Shown here piece by piece: positions 23,332 to 35,031 of a stretch of 64,000 bases of DNA; within the stretch, counting starts at the first letter, position 1; each line of letters starts with the position of its first letter. Location: the NCBI GenBank assembly GCA_027886185.1, contig WOAB01000583.1, forward strand, positions 5,208,001 to 5,272,000, in the 5' to 3' direction. The position numbers and the translations under genes were made by a program. Under the pieces are notes generated by a model. It was not told where the DNA came from. It saw only the letters and a program-made list of their open reading frames with translations, and ran no database searches. This DNA is from Rheum nobile (Eukaryota; Streptophyta; Magnoliopsida; Caryophyllales; Polygonaceae).

Positions 23332-26300
23332 TCATCCATTTTCTTTTTTTTTCTGTCTCTTTGACGCAGCAGTAACAATCCCATTCACTTCTCTAACATA
23401 TGTCCCTTCATTGTGATCATCTCTAACATACAACTCTTCAGCAATGTTATCATCCACAATTGGAACCTTAGAGCAAATAGTTCCTTCAGTGATATCGTCT
23501 ATATCATTTTCAAGTTCATCATTAGCAAACCGTTTTCTTGCTGATAGAACAATTGACAGTTTGTTGTCTAATGGATCTGGCACAAAGAAAACTTGCTTAG
23601 CTTGTGATACAAAGATGAATGGTTCTTCTTTATGACCGAATTTGTTGAGGTCCACAAGAGTAAATCCCAACTCATCAACTCTAACTGCAGTATTATTGTC
23701 AACCCAATTGCAAGCAAACATCGGGACTTTAAAAGTTGTGTATTCCAATTCCATGATTTGCTCGATCATTCCATAATATTGCATGTTTCCATAAACTGGA
23801 TTTTTATCCTTAGAACTTGAAACATGGAGGGCTTGAGCTGTGAGAGTGACACCACTATTTTGCATTGGGCTTTTATCATCACGCTCCTTTGTGTAGAATG
23901 TATATCCATTAATCGTATATGCAGTGAATTGAAATGCTTCCATCCTTGGCCCATAAGATAACCATTTCAATTTCTCAGACACAGCAAATGCTGATTTTTC
24001 TAATTCTGTTGACACCTTACGTTTGAACCAATCAATAAAAGTGCGGTTGTGCTCATTCACAATCCACGTCTCATTTCTGCTCCGGTTAAGATGTCTCAAA
24101 ATGTTCATATGCTCTTCTATATACGGTTCAACTTCATCAGTATTACGAAGAACATAAAGGTGTGCTTTCTAACTCATCTCATGGGACATGCTAATCAACC
24201 TTGCTCCTGAAATCCCCTCTCCTTCTGTTGTGTATATCCGTCCAGCTGGAAGACCAATGGCTTCCACATCAGATACATATTCACTGCAGAATTCAACTGC
24301 CTCTTCAGTTATATACCGCTCAGCAATCGAGCCTTCTGGATGATATTTGTTCATTATATATCCCTTGAGCACTTTCATGAACCTTTCAAAAGGGTACATC
24401 CATCTCAAATATACCGGACCACATAATCTCACCTCTCTAACTAGGTGAACCACCAAATGAACCATGATATCAAAGAAAGATGGCGGGAAATACATTTCAA
24501 GCTCGCACAGAGTAATAATAATATTGTTCTGTAAAGAATTCAGATGGCTAGGATCAATTACTTTGCTACAAATTGCCTTGAAGAAAAAACATAATCTAGT
24601 GATTGCAAATCGAACACGCTTCGGCAAAATGGCTCGTATAGCTATCGGTAACAACTCTTGCATTAGAATATGACAATCATGAGACTTGAGGCCAACTAAC
24701 TTCAAATCAGTCATCGAAACAAGGTTCTTAATGTTGGAAGAATATCCAGCAGGAACTTTTACTCGAGAAAGAAACTCAATAAAATCAGTCTTCTCCTGCT
24801 TACTAAGAGTATAACATGCAGGAGGCAAAAAATGTCGATTACCCCTTTTCTCTGGTCTCAATTCCAGTCTGATTCCCATGGCAACTAAATCATTTCTAGA
24901 TTTGATGCCATCTTTTGACTTCCCTGGATCATTCAGCAACGTGCCAACTATACTATCACATATATTTTTCTCTATATGCATCACATCAAGGCAGTGTCTC
25001 ACAAATAAATTTCTCCAATAAGGGAGGGTGAAAAATATAGACTTCTTTTTTCATCCATTAACAGCTTGAACTTTCCTCTTCTTTCCATTTTTATCCTTCT
25101 TCCCGAATGTTATTTCTATATCTTTCACCCTTTCATACACTTGTTCACCAGTTAATGGGGTTGGAGCTATCTTTTCCTCTACTTCTCCGTTGAACTTCTT
25201 TTTCTGCCTACGATAGTGATGATCCTCTGGTAAAAAAGTACGATTACCCATGTACATCGGCTTGTTAGTAACCGGCAATTGCTTATGATAGGTATCTTTC
25301 TCACAACTTGGACAAGCATGATGACCTTTGGTAGTATATCCTGAAAGATTTCCGTAAGCTGGAAAATCATTTATGGTGCAAAACAAAAGTGCCCTCAAGT
25401 TAAATGTTTCTTGCTTATATGCATCACCTCTTCCCACAATAATTTCAAATCCTCAATCAGTGGTGCCAAATACACATCTATATCGTTTCCCGGCTGTTTT
25501 GGCCCTGAAATCAACAATGATAACATCATATACTTGCGCTTCATGCATAGGGATTGAGGCAGGTTGTAGATTACCAGAAGGACAGGCCACATACTATAAG
25601 TACTACTAAGACTGTCATGTGGACACACTCCATCAGCGGATAGTGCAAGGCGTAGGTTTCTGCTCTCTTTAGAAAAATCTGGATATTTAGCGTCTATATA
25701 TCGCCACTGGGGAGAGTCTGATGGATGTCTAAGCTTACCATCCTTTAACCTTTCTGTCTCATGCCAAATCAAATTCTTTGCATCACTTGGAATTGTAAAC
25801 ATACGCTTAAGTCTAGGTATGATTGGAAAATACCAAAGCACTTTAGCAGGGACCTTTTCTTTCTTATATCTAGGAGCATTACAGCTTGGACAACTTTGTA
25901 GCGAGGCAAATTCATTCTGGTACAGTATGCAATCATTCGGACAAGCATGTATCTTCTCATAGCACATTCCCATATGTGACAACATCTTTTTGGCCTCATA
26001 AGTACGATCCGGAAGGACATTATCATTTGGAAGCATTTCTTTCAGAAGTTCTAATAGAGTTGTGAAACTCTTATCACTCCACCCATTACCCGCCTTGAGG
26101 TTATATAGCTTCACAATAGCAGACAGTTTGCTAAACTTAGAGCAACCAGTATATAGTGGCTCCTTTGCATCACTTAACAATCCATCAATTCCATTTCCTG
26201 AGTGATGTAAATTTTCTTGAGCATCATGAATCATATCTTCTAACCTATCACCCTCATAATCCCCGTCTTCCTTCCTACCTTGCAAGTCAACATTATCTGC

Positions 26301-26525
26301 CTTACCATGCCATATCCATCGTGTGTAACTTCTATCTATCCCATACAGAATAAGATGTTCTCTTAATTGACTATGACTAACTTGTTCAATGTTGCCGCAC
26401 TGCATACATGGACATCGGATTTTCCTACCTATCCCATAATGTAGAATTGCTTGATTTACGAATTCCTTAACTCCGTTGTCATATTCTTTCGACAGTCGAT
26501 TTTCAAACATCCATTTTCTATCCAT
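23332..26525 (-). pseudogene. CACTA transposase, Tnp2/TNPD type, inactivated
   Basis: The product would cut and join CACTA ends. From the ATG at 26525 the domains are: a transposase-associated N-terminus (DRKWMF, IRCPCMQCGN, WIWHGK), the Tnp2 core (LSADGVCPHDSLSSTYSMWPV, GPKQPGNDIDVYLAPLI, INDFPAYGNLSGYTTKG, RHCLDVMHIEKNICDS), a DUF4218-like part (FFDIMVHLVVHLV, RWMYPFERFMKVLKGY) and a DUF4216-like part (NTAVRVDELGFTLVDL, EPFIFVSQAKQVFFV), then a Lys-rich tail. Three lesions are visible: a frameshift at about 25430, a TGA at about 25049-25053 where Trp is expected, and a TAG at about 24170 before KAHLYVLRN. Introns could hide one of these, but no good splice sites stand out. Confidence 0.85.
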
Positions 26526-27746
26526 GACATAAAATCACTTCCTATATATAGATAAAAAAAATATTACTAAAAGCTCATCACAATAAAATTTTGAAAAAGA
26601 GACCACAAAGGAACAATTCAAAGCCAACAACACCAAAAGCTCATCACAAGTATATATTTGTTTATTTTCCCTATAGACTTGCATTTTAAATTGTGAATGG
26701 TTAATGAGTTTGTTATACATCACCTATCAACTCATAGTGTATCCAAAGGGTTTAAGAATTTATTCTGTGTCAAAAATGTTTAAATTTTTAAGATGGTAAC
26801 TAGTTTAGTTTATGATACTTGTAAACCTTGGATGACTGGACCTTTTGTTTTTGTTTTTTTAGAAGGCTTAGGATAATTGTTTGAAGAAGTATGGTTATCC
26901 TTCTTTTCATCACAAAGCCTTGTATTTCTCATCATCTTTATTATCAAAAGAAGTTGTCATTTAATTTTTTTTCTACCCAAGTTATGCTTTAGATAACCTT
27001 AGTTTTGTATGTTATTTATTTATTGTTTCCTTGCATCACAGTTATGCAGATAGTGTGTTATTGCAAAAATAAACTATCCATCTTTTCAGTTACTGAAGCG
27101 CTAAGTTAAGACCACCATATGAAAGGAGAAAGGTAAATGTTCAAAGAATCAAACAAGAACAAGCTGAACATAGTGTAAGCTCTTCTATACAGCACATCAA
27201 GGATAGATTAATAGAATAGATTTATTGTGTTAAGTATAATAAGATTTTGGGTCTAGGCGTAATGTTTTATTGATTATAAGACATGAATTAATTAATTACC
27301 TTCTCAAGGGAAACAGGTTATCACTAACATGCATCACTGAATTAAAACAGGTTATCACTAATATGCATCACTGAATTAAACTTGCGTCACTGAATTAACC
27401 AACATGAAGACGAGCCTACAAGCAAACGATAAAACCATCACACCAGAAAAAATTAAACTTGCATCACTGAATTCAGTACGAAAATTGCCACCTTCATTAG
27501 CAATTCAACATGGTCTGATATGCACCCTTCCCCTCCCACACACACAGAAGCAACATCAAAGGGGTATCGACTTAACAGATTTCAGGGCTTAACTACTTGG
27601 CAGAAGGTATGCACATGCAACTAGATGAAACACCAAACAGAGGCATGAATGAAACACCACAAACAGAGGCATGAAAGAGAATCACCAACCTAGGCTTGCT
27701 GCGAACTTGATCGAACTGCTTCACTTCCAAATCGCTGATAACAGCC
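26526..27746 (-). other. Upstream region of the CACTA transposase gene
   Basis: AT-rich and without a supported gene. GCATCACTGAATTAA is repeated at about 27330, 27364 and, in slightly altered form, at 27385 and 27460. On the minus strand it leads from the GC-rich tandem block to the transposase ATG, so it is probably leader and intron. Confidence 0.4.
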
Positions 27747-27905
27747 GCGGCGACCTGCTCTGGTGAACGAGGAGATGCGCGGCGACCTGCTCCGGTGAAC
27801 GAGGAGACGCGCGGCGACCTGCTCTGGTGAACGATGGAGAGGCGCGGCGACTGCTCTGGTGAACGATGGAGAGGCGCGGCGACTGCTATGGTAAACGATG
27901 GAGAC
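27747..27905. repeat. 32-bp GC-rich tandem repeat near the CACTA right end
   Basis: Five tandem copies of a unit beginning GCGGCGACCTGCTCTGGTGA, with small changes, sit in otherwise AT-rich DNA. On the minus strand the block lies upstream of the transposase gene and just inside the subterminal repeat zone, and is followed by a possible donor site (AG|GTTGGTG at about 27687). It is probably part of the promoter or first untranslated exon. Confidence 0.8.
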
Positions 27906-28019
27906 CGCAGTGACTAGGGCTTGGAATTGAGGCAGCGAAGTACCTGTAGGTTGTGATCGATCGAGTTTGCAAAATTATACTATATATACTTTAAGGTTTT
28001 CCCGCGAATAAAAGTTACA

Positions 28020-28812
28020 ATATTACTACGGTTGATAAGAACCATAGTAAATATGTTTTTTTTTTAATTAATAAAAAAATATGTCTAAAAATTAACAGAT
28101 GTTTTGTTACGGTTCTTCTAGAACCGTAGTTAAAATTCTTTCTAAAAATTACGGTTGTCAGTACAACCGTGGTAATTTAACCCTGATAACAAATTTCCTA
28201 CGAAAAAAACGGAACCATAGTAAATTTAGCGGTTGGTTTACTACGGTTCTAGTATAACCGTAGTAAATTTAGCGGTTGTTTTACTACCGTTCTAGTATAG
28301 TCGTAGTTAAAAGGACATACAAAAACTACGGTTGTTAGTACAATCGTGGTAATTTAACCCTGATAACAAATTTACTACGAAAAAAAATGGAACCGTAGTA
28401 AATTTATCGGTTGTTTTACTACGGTTCTACCATAACCGTAGTTAAAAGGACATACAAAAACTACGGTTGTTAGTACAACCGTGGTAATTTAACCCTGATA
28501 ACAAATTTACTACGAAAAAACACGGAACCGTAGTAAATTTAGCGGTTGTTTTACTACGGTTCTAGCATAACCGTAGTTAAAAGGACATACAAAAACTACG
28601 GTTGTTAGTACAACCGTGGTAATTTAACCCTGATAACAAATTTACTACGAAAAAACACGGAACCGTAGTAAATTTAGCGGTTGTTTTACTACGGTTCTAG
28701 CATAACCGTAGTTAAAAGGACATACAAAAACTACGGTTGTTAGTACAACCGTGGTAATTTAACCCTGATAACAAATTTACTACGATAAAACACGGAACCG
28801 TAGTAAATATGT
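28020..28812. repeat. Right subterminal repeats of the CACTA element, with a 135-bp tandem array
   Basis: The word GGACATACAAAAACTACGG starts at 28313, 28448, 28583 and 28718, an exact 135-bp period. Diverged material of the same kind reaches back to about 28020. Each unit contains ACTACGGTT/AACCGTAGT words facing each other, such as CTACGGTTCTAGCATAACCG. The left end has the same words but arranges them as long palindromes. Confidence 0.93.
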
Positions 28813-28954
28813 CCGTAGGGAAAGCCCTTTTTTGTACTAGTGAGGGAATAATACGGTCGAATTTTTCAGAAATAATACAGCCGTATCTGTTTTTTTCGCG
28901 TCCTTAATCCTTTCCTAAAGCTCCATCCTCACTAGATCTTTTCCCATATAAAAG

Positions 28955-30157
28955 TACATATTCTGTATGAAATGGTACAAAATTAATTAGTCAAATTCCT
29001 TCTTTTAATCATTATCAAGTTTCTCGATCGAAGGCCTATTCATCACTGCATGTAAATGACAATGACATAAATCTTTAAATATAAAGCTAGCTAGATAATT
29101 CAGTTGACATAATATCTCAAATAAAAAGAAAGGTTGTTGGAAAAGATATAATGTTGATGGACTTAGTCTTTTTATTGGCAATTAATTTTATAACAGAATT
29201 GATTTATTTATTTTTATATATCCGTATCTGCACGTCCTTAGTCTATCGACCCATAAACTTTTACATAGGTCTATCTTTGATTCGTGTTGAGGGTACTTAG
29301 GTATATTATGTAAGTACTCAAAAATTGCTAGTGAAGAACACGTGATCGAATTAGATCGGTTTTCAATATGTATATCTTTCTTATACATGCATATTCATAT
29401 GCAGTACATATTGTTATATATATAGAGGTGAGTTCTCATACATTTGTCTCTTAAAGTAAGAAATAAGAAATATTATGAGTCTTAGAATTAAGGGAATAGA
29501 GGGCTGAGATTAAAAGGGGGGAAATAAGGAATGGCAACGCGGTGGTACAATCGTAAATACGGCAATTTTTTTTTCTTTTTTCGGTCAACAAATATTTTTT
29601 TCTGTCGATGATCGTTCTGAAATAGACAATTATTGACGTTCACATATAAGTACTACATGTTCATTTTATGTGCCGTAAAGCTCACATATAACATGCTCAT
29701 GTTCAAACACATGTCTTTGAACATTTATTTGTGAATATGAATGTACAAATAAATTAACATTTAGTGTTTATTTGTTAACCTTCTATATAGGCTAATCCAG
29801 AATGATCAGGGGTCGAAAATGAAAAATAAAAATAAAAATTGTTGACCGAAAAAAAAAAAAGACGACCGAGATCATTTTGTATTTCGTATCCTAAGACCAC
29901 TTCTCACCTCATCTCACTTCTATATATATGATGGAAATTTTTAGGTGCTAACTTTGTCCATTGAACATATATATATAGGAGATGATCAAAATTTTGTACA
30001 AATCTGGCAGTACAGCAACTAAATTTATCACTCCAAACATATATACATGTGCATGATATTCCACAAAAATGAAAATAGGATATGGAAAGGTAGTCTACAC
30101 TCCGGCCACATCATAATCAGCATATATACTTAAAGAGTTTAACTAGATTTTGAGAGC
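28955..30157. other. Flanking DNA between the MULE foldback and the CRK pseudogene
   Basis: No gene is seen. Within it, about 29425-29930 forms a degraded inverted repeat, listed separately. The remainder is AT-rich with no recognisable feature. Confidence 0.5.
29425..29930. repeat. Degenerate inverted-repeat (MITE-like) element
   Basis: The left side begins GAGGTGAG and contains TTTTTTCGGTCAACAA (about 29576). The right side contains TTGTTGACCGAAAAAA (about 29847) and ends in TTCTCACCTCATCTCAC. Both sides are bounded by TATATATA, which could be a target duplication or chance. The superfamily is not assigned. Confidence 0.5.
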
Positions 30158-31258
30158 TTAACGAGGGTAAAGGTCTTTTTCCATGTTCCAGGCACCGGTG
30201 GAGATTTCTGATCCGGTTTGCTGCATTTGGTATTCGCTCGAGGGAATCATATGAAGACGCGTACCATGGAGCAAAGGCGACGGTGCAGATGGGGATGGGA
30301 GTTCCATGCTTCTGCTGTTGAGCATGAGAAGCACCGCGTGCATTGTAGGCCTACTCGCTGCCTCGTACTGAACAGTGAACACACAGCAACCCTACGTGGA
30401 TGCATCTCCCTACATCCATTCTAGAAGCCGTGTTTCGTAGTGTAGGGTCTATTAGCTCTTCAATCTCCCCTTCGATCCAGCGCTTCCATATCTGCATTTA
30501 CAAAGCCATTGCATCAACATGAAAGCTGCAAAAGAACGTCTAACATGCATACAATTAATGCCACACTCTCTTACTTACATGGACTAAAAATCCCTCCTGG
30601 TGCTCTAGCTGATATTGTTGGCTATTGGTTTGACCACTTACAATCTCCAAAAGTATCACTCCGAAGCTATAAACATCCGACTTAATGGAGAATTGCCCGG
30701 CCAGGGCATACTCTGGTGCCATGTATCCACTATGTACGAGAAATTTTCTCTGAGTTTAGAAACTGTCAAATCAGAAATTAGCATAGGATTATATATATAC
30801 AAGTAGGAAAGTTACCGTGTCCCCATAATATTGGTGATATTGCCTTGTGTTTGGTCTACTATGACATGCTTTGCGATTCCAAAATCTGCAATTTTTGGGT
30901 TCATGTCTTCGTCTAGTAGAATGTTGCTTGATTTGAGATCGCGGTGTACAACTGTTAGTCGAGAATCTTCATGAAGATAAAGAAGCCCACGGGCGATTCC
31001 TTCTACAATCTTATACCTTGTTTCCCAGGGTAGACACTTTGACTTGCTACCATCTGCATTTTCATACACATTTCAAATTGTGATATAATCTTGTCAATTT
31101 TAGTTCAAGTACATATAATGTATAGTTGGATCAGTTGCAGTGAATACTTCTAAGCTTACCTAAGAGGTAGTAGTCAAGGCTTAGCTTAGGCATGAACTCA
31201 TAGACAACGAGTCTTTCTTCGCCTTGGGTGCAAAACCCCACAAGTCTGACCAGATTTT
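30158..31258 (-). pseudogene. CRK pseudogene, kinase second half (rest of exon 4 to exon 7)
   Basis: After the copia insertion, exon 4 resumes with LVRLVGFCTQGEERLVVYEF (31258-31159). Exon 5 (31053-30816) has the catalytic loop VVHRDLKSSNILLD and the IADFGIAKH motif. Exon 6 (30729-30579) has GYMAPEYALAGQFSIKSDVY. Exon 7 (30491-30158) has RCIHVGLLCV, then a 7-bp tandem duplication of TTCACTG at about 30375-30390 that shifts the frame, then the normal CRK tail AASRPTMHAVLLML and a stop. Introns have GT/AG borders. Confidence 0.87.
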
Positions 31259-32010
31259 TGTAGGGATTTTAGATGCGTAAAGCGGAATTTCAGGAAACGT
31301 TTTCCTAACATCTAACCAAGGATCTCATGCATAAACCAAATAGATCATAGATAAGAAAAATTAAATACCTCTTGATGCGCGTTTGAATCTTCCTAGAAAG
31401 GGGAGGTTAGAGCCTCACGTGTGACTCCTCTAATTGGTCCACACGAGTCTGGAATCTGGATCGCCTTGACGTCGTCTGCTAGGACGAATGAACGAAGGAA
31501 ACCGAACGAAGCTTGCAATTGGAGAGTTCGGTCGTACGTTGAATTGGAGGAGGAGAGACCTATCTCAATCCAATGTTCTGTACGTGTATATATTTCTCTA
31601 AGGAAACAAATACGTATGTAATATCATATATTATCATAATAGATGGATATTATATCTTAATATTATTTCCATATATCTTCTCATAAGATATCTTCTTATC
31701 AAGTAATTATTAATGGTAATTTTTATCCATTAATAATAAAAGCCTATCTCCCAATTTAAAGTCAATGGGCCGAAATCCATGTCCCACATGGGCTTCCGGT
31801 TCGGTTTGATCCAGTCCGATAACTCTATGTGTGTGACCTCATAGGACCCGGTTATTATAGCCATGGGCCTAATCCGATTAAGCCCATAGATCGTAGTTGG
31901 CTTCTAGCAAAGCACTACGATCCCTAAAATTTCCGGATTGTAAATCTCCATTAATTGTCCTATTTCATGTTTAGTAATTGCACCTTTGATTAAAGGACAC
32001 AATTTATTCA
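31259..32010 (-). repeat. 3' LTR of Copia-2
   Basis: 752 bp, plus strand TGTAGGGATTTT...TTTATTCA. It keeps about 40 bp (near 31509-31548) that the 5' LTR has lost. Confidence 0.92.
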
Positions 32011-32025
32011 ATCTCCCACTTGTCC
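32011..32025 (-). other. Polypurine tract of Copia-2
   Basis: Minus strand GGACAAGTGGGAGAT directly before the LTR, a common copia PPT form. Confidence 0.7.
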
Positions 32026-32834
32026 TTAAAACAAGTGTGCAATGTTAAAATTCCTTTGTCGCAAAGTGTCTTATCTGACTATATGATGAAACTCATCTTT
32101 ACCGTCAAATATGTTTCTTGAACTCTTGAGATCAAACTGTCAGTACGGATGATTACTAATAATCCATCCGAGCATGGCCATGCGTTTTCACAATTCTCCA
32201 TCTTCAAGTGGCCGAGACACCAATCCTTTCCAAATGTATCGTTGTATACATGGAATAGGAGGACATATTCAATCTTGTAAGACTACAGCTCCCACTCAAC
32301 TTTTGGCAATCCCAATCACTGCCTTTATAACTGTATGTTACGATCAGCGTTTGACAGCGTCAAAGACATACCAGCAGTCAAATGATAACTATATCATACT
32401 CATGTCTAAGGAACTCACTAATCATGAATAATCCTAGAACTCCACAGTAATGTCCCGAGGAATCCTAAGATCGGTATGTCCAATATGTATCGGTATACAC
32501 ATCTATGTAATCGATTAGACATCTCCATGTCCCTATAACACATGAAACTCGTGTTATCAATCAATCTCACATATGGTCTTTTGATTAAGTCATTTGTATC
32601 CAAGTTAACAACTTAGACCATGGACTTATAACAATTTTATAATTTCAGTTCACTTAATGGGATTTCATTCACCAAAACAGTTTTGATGAGCCCATTTGAT
32701 AACTATTAAATTGTTTGGATACTTTATCTAATCTCAAGCAATGATTAAATAATAATATGAAATTCATATATATAAGTCAAGCATAAATGTATGTAATAAC
32801 TATAAACAATGTTTATCATAAAACAAACAATGTC
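32026..32834 (-). other. 3' untranslated region of Copia-2
   Basis: No coding capacity is seen between the RNase H remnant and the PPT. It is AT-rich, and small frames on both strands show no family features. Confidence 0.45.
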
Positions 32835-34035
32835 TCAAAAGAACTCTCTAGTGTGCGTGAGTCCCTTGGCCCTAGTGTGACTGTCATACTTGGGCCTAGA
32901 CATAGTCTTGGTCAAAGGATCTGCAGTGTTGTCATCTGTGTGCACCTTGCACATCCTCACATCTCCACTATCAACATAGTGTCTGATCATGTGGTAATTC
33001 CGTAGAACATGTCTGGATTTGGAACTCTTCCAGCTGACGGCTCCTCCATTCAGAATGAAGACATATCCAGACTGAGATTCAAAAATCATCTATGTCTGTC
33101 TAAAAAATTTGCATCATTATAGCCCTTCACGACCAGCTCGTCGTCACCTCCAAATATCAAGATATCATCCCTAGTCCTTCGTAAGTACTTCAGGATGTTC
33201 TTGGCTGCACACCAATGTGCATCACCCTGGTTTGATTGGTACCTGCTATACATACTCAAAGCATATGCAACATCTGGGCAAGTACAATTCATTGCATACA
33301 TGATGGATCCTATGGTTGAGGCATAGGGAATCTTGCTCATCCTTTCAGTCTCACCAAGTGTCTTAAAAGACTGGCTCTTGCTGAGATATAAGTCATGCTG
33401 CATAGGCAGGAACCCTTTCTTAGAGTTCATCATATTGAATCTATCAAAGACCTTATCTACATAAGTTCCCTGACTTAGACCAATAAGTCTCTTAGATCTA
33501 TCTCTATAGATCTTAATGCCTAGTATGTACTCAGCCTCTCCCAAGTCCTTTATTGAGAAATACTTCTTAAGCCACTCTTTAACTGTCTCCAGCATAGGAA
33601 TGTCATTCCCAATGAGTAATATGTCATCTACATATAGAACTAGAAAGGCCACTTTTCTCCCACTAAACTTCGTGTAGACACAGGGCTTTTCTTCACATCT
33701 GACGAAATCAAACTTTTTGACCACTTCATCAAAACGAAGATTCCAACTCCTGGATGCTTGCTTAAGTCCATAGATGGACTTCTTAAGCTTGCATATTCTC
33801 CTAGGATTTGCCAAATCTCATAATCATAATAAGCGGCAATCGCTAGGAGTATCCTAATGGACCTGATCATAACGACCGATGCGAACGTTTCATCATAGTC
33901 AGTACCATGAACCTGTCTAAATTCTTTGGCAACTAGTCTTGCCTTATAGACAGAAACGTTTCCATCCTTGTCTGTCTTGATCTCAAAGACCCATTTGTAT
34001 CCAATAGGTTTTACCCCATCATGCAAATCTATCAA
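32835..34035 (-). pseudogene. Copia-2 reverse transcriptase and RNase H, deleted
   Basis: From 34035 down: GYKWVFEIKTDKDGNV, KARLVAKEFRQ, DYDETFASV, then a junction at about 33810 where the segment with the first catalytic Asp is missing. ICKLKKSIYGLKQASRSWN, the intact catalytic YVDDILLIGND (about 33620) and the connection region follow. RNase H begins with SGYVFILNGGAVSWKSSK, but its central acidic residues are deleted and only the tail with DDNTADPLTK remains. Frame changes occur at about 33810 and about 33090. Confidence 0.82.
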
Positions 34036-34203
34036 GTCTCATACTTGATTCTCATACATGGATTCCATTTCGGATTTCATGGCTACCAGCCATTTCTCGG
34101 AGTCGGGGTCCGCTATCATTTGCTTATAGGTCGCAGACTCACCGTTCTCTAAAAGTAGAACGTCAATGCTAGCAGTCAAGACGTAATCCTCATAACGTCT
34201 AGG

Positions 34204-34833
34204 CTACTGCCTTAGCTTGTCTGATCTCCAAAGTGGTCCAACAATAGGAGAGACTTCAGCTACTGGGTTGACCACATCTGTATGCGGGACCTCAGGTGCT
34301 TCATCAACTTGAAGAATTGCATCTTGAATCTGGGCGGTTTCCCTTTGAGAAGGTGCGCCTCCAAAGTCAAGTTCCTCAGTGACATCATCTATGTCCTCGT
34401 GTTGTTGGGTTTGTTGCTCAGCTTGAATCTCATCAAGCTGAACATTTCTCCCACTTGGCTTCTTGGAAAAGAAATCTGTTTCCAAAAAGACAATATCCCG
34501 AGCAACAAACACTTTGTTCTCAGCGGAATTGTAGAATTAATATCCCCTTGTTTCCTTGGGACAACCTATAAAAAAGAATTTGTCTGATTTGGATGCTAGC
34601 TTATCAGGTAGTAAACGCTTTACATAAGCCTTGCATCCCCAGACCTTCAGAAGTGACAAGCTAGGAACTTTTCCATACCATATCTCATATGGTGTTTTGT
34701 CAACTGATCGTGAAGGAGTCCTGTTTAGTGTGAACGCATTAGTGGTGAGGGCATATCCCCAAAAGGATGTAGGAAGATCAACGTTATAATTTTCAGATTT
34801 GATATCCAGTATGTATAGTCCATTACTACTCAT
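34204..34833 (-). pseudogene. Copia-2 integrase C-terminal fragment
   Basis: The frame reads SSNGLYILDI, the start of the GAG-pre-integrase region, fused directly to FWGYALTTNAFTLNRTPS, TPYEIWYGKVPSL and FFIGCPKETRGY from the integrase C-terminus. The zinc-binding domain and the DDE catalytic core are gone, which is direct evidence of an internal deletion. A second frame (34512-34204) gives the acidic linker towards RT. Confidence 0.8.
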
Positions 34834-35031
34834 ATGGGCTCGATCATAGAAAATGTCATTCTTATAAATGAAAAATCAATTCTTAATGACAAAATCATAA
34901 TCATCAAGGTTCAAAACTGAAATTGAAATCAAATACTTAGTAATAGAAGGAACAAAATAACAATTATAAAGTTCTAAAACTAAGCCAGAAGGTGGAGGTA
35001 GACTATAATCTTCAATGGAAAGTGCAGCAAC

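Larger units (their letters stand above)
16663..28842 (-). mobile_element. CACTA (En/Spm) DNA transposon, 12.2 kb
   Basis: The termini are CACTAGTACAAAA (16663) and its inverse complement TTTTGTACTAGTG (ending 28842), with the 3-bp target duplication agg on both sides (16660-16662, 28843-28845). Both ends are packed with inverted and direct copies of TTTACTACGGTT/AACCGTAGTAAA. Two genes lie on the minus strand: a Tnp2-type transposase (26525-23332) and, downstream, a multi-exon gene (21530-17489). Complete ends and TSD show a full-length copy. The broken transposase means it would need a partner to move. Confidence 0.95.
15417..28945. mobile_element. Mutator-type foldback element, split by a CACTA insertion
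   Basis: The element starts GGGAAAAGATCTAG and ends with its inverse complement. It is flanked by identical 9-bp sequences, atataaaag, at 15408-15416 and 28946-28954. Nine-base duplications are the mark of Mutator-like transposases. Without the CACTA (16663-28842 plus one TSD copy) it is about 1.35 kb and nearly all inverted repeat: a left arm of 661 bp (15417-16077), a 32-bp spacer, and a right arm of about 650 bp (16110-16662 continued at 28846-28945). The arms contain many diverged CACACACGTT-type words. It encodes no transposase and is therefore non-autonomous. Confidence 0.85.

Noticed and set aside
28150..28812. Regular repeats resembling a CRISPR array
   Set aside because: The unit is 135 bp without unique spacers, and it lies inside CACTA termini in plant DNA.
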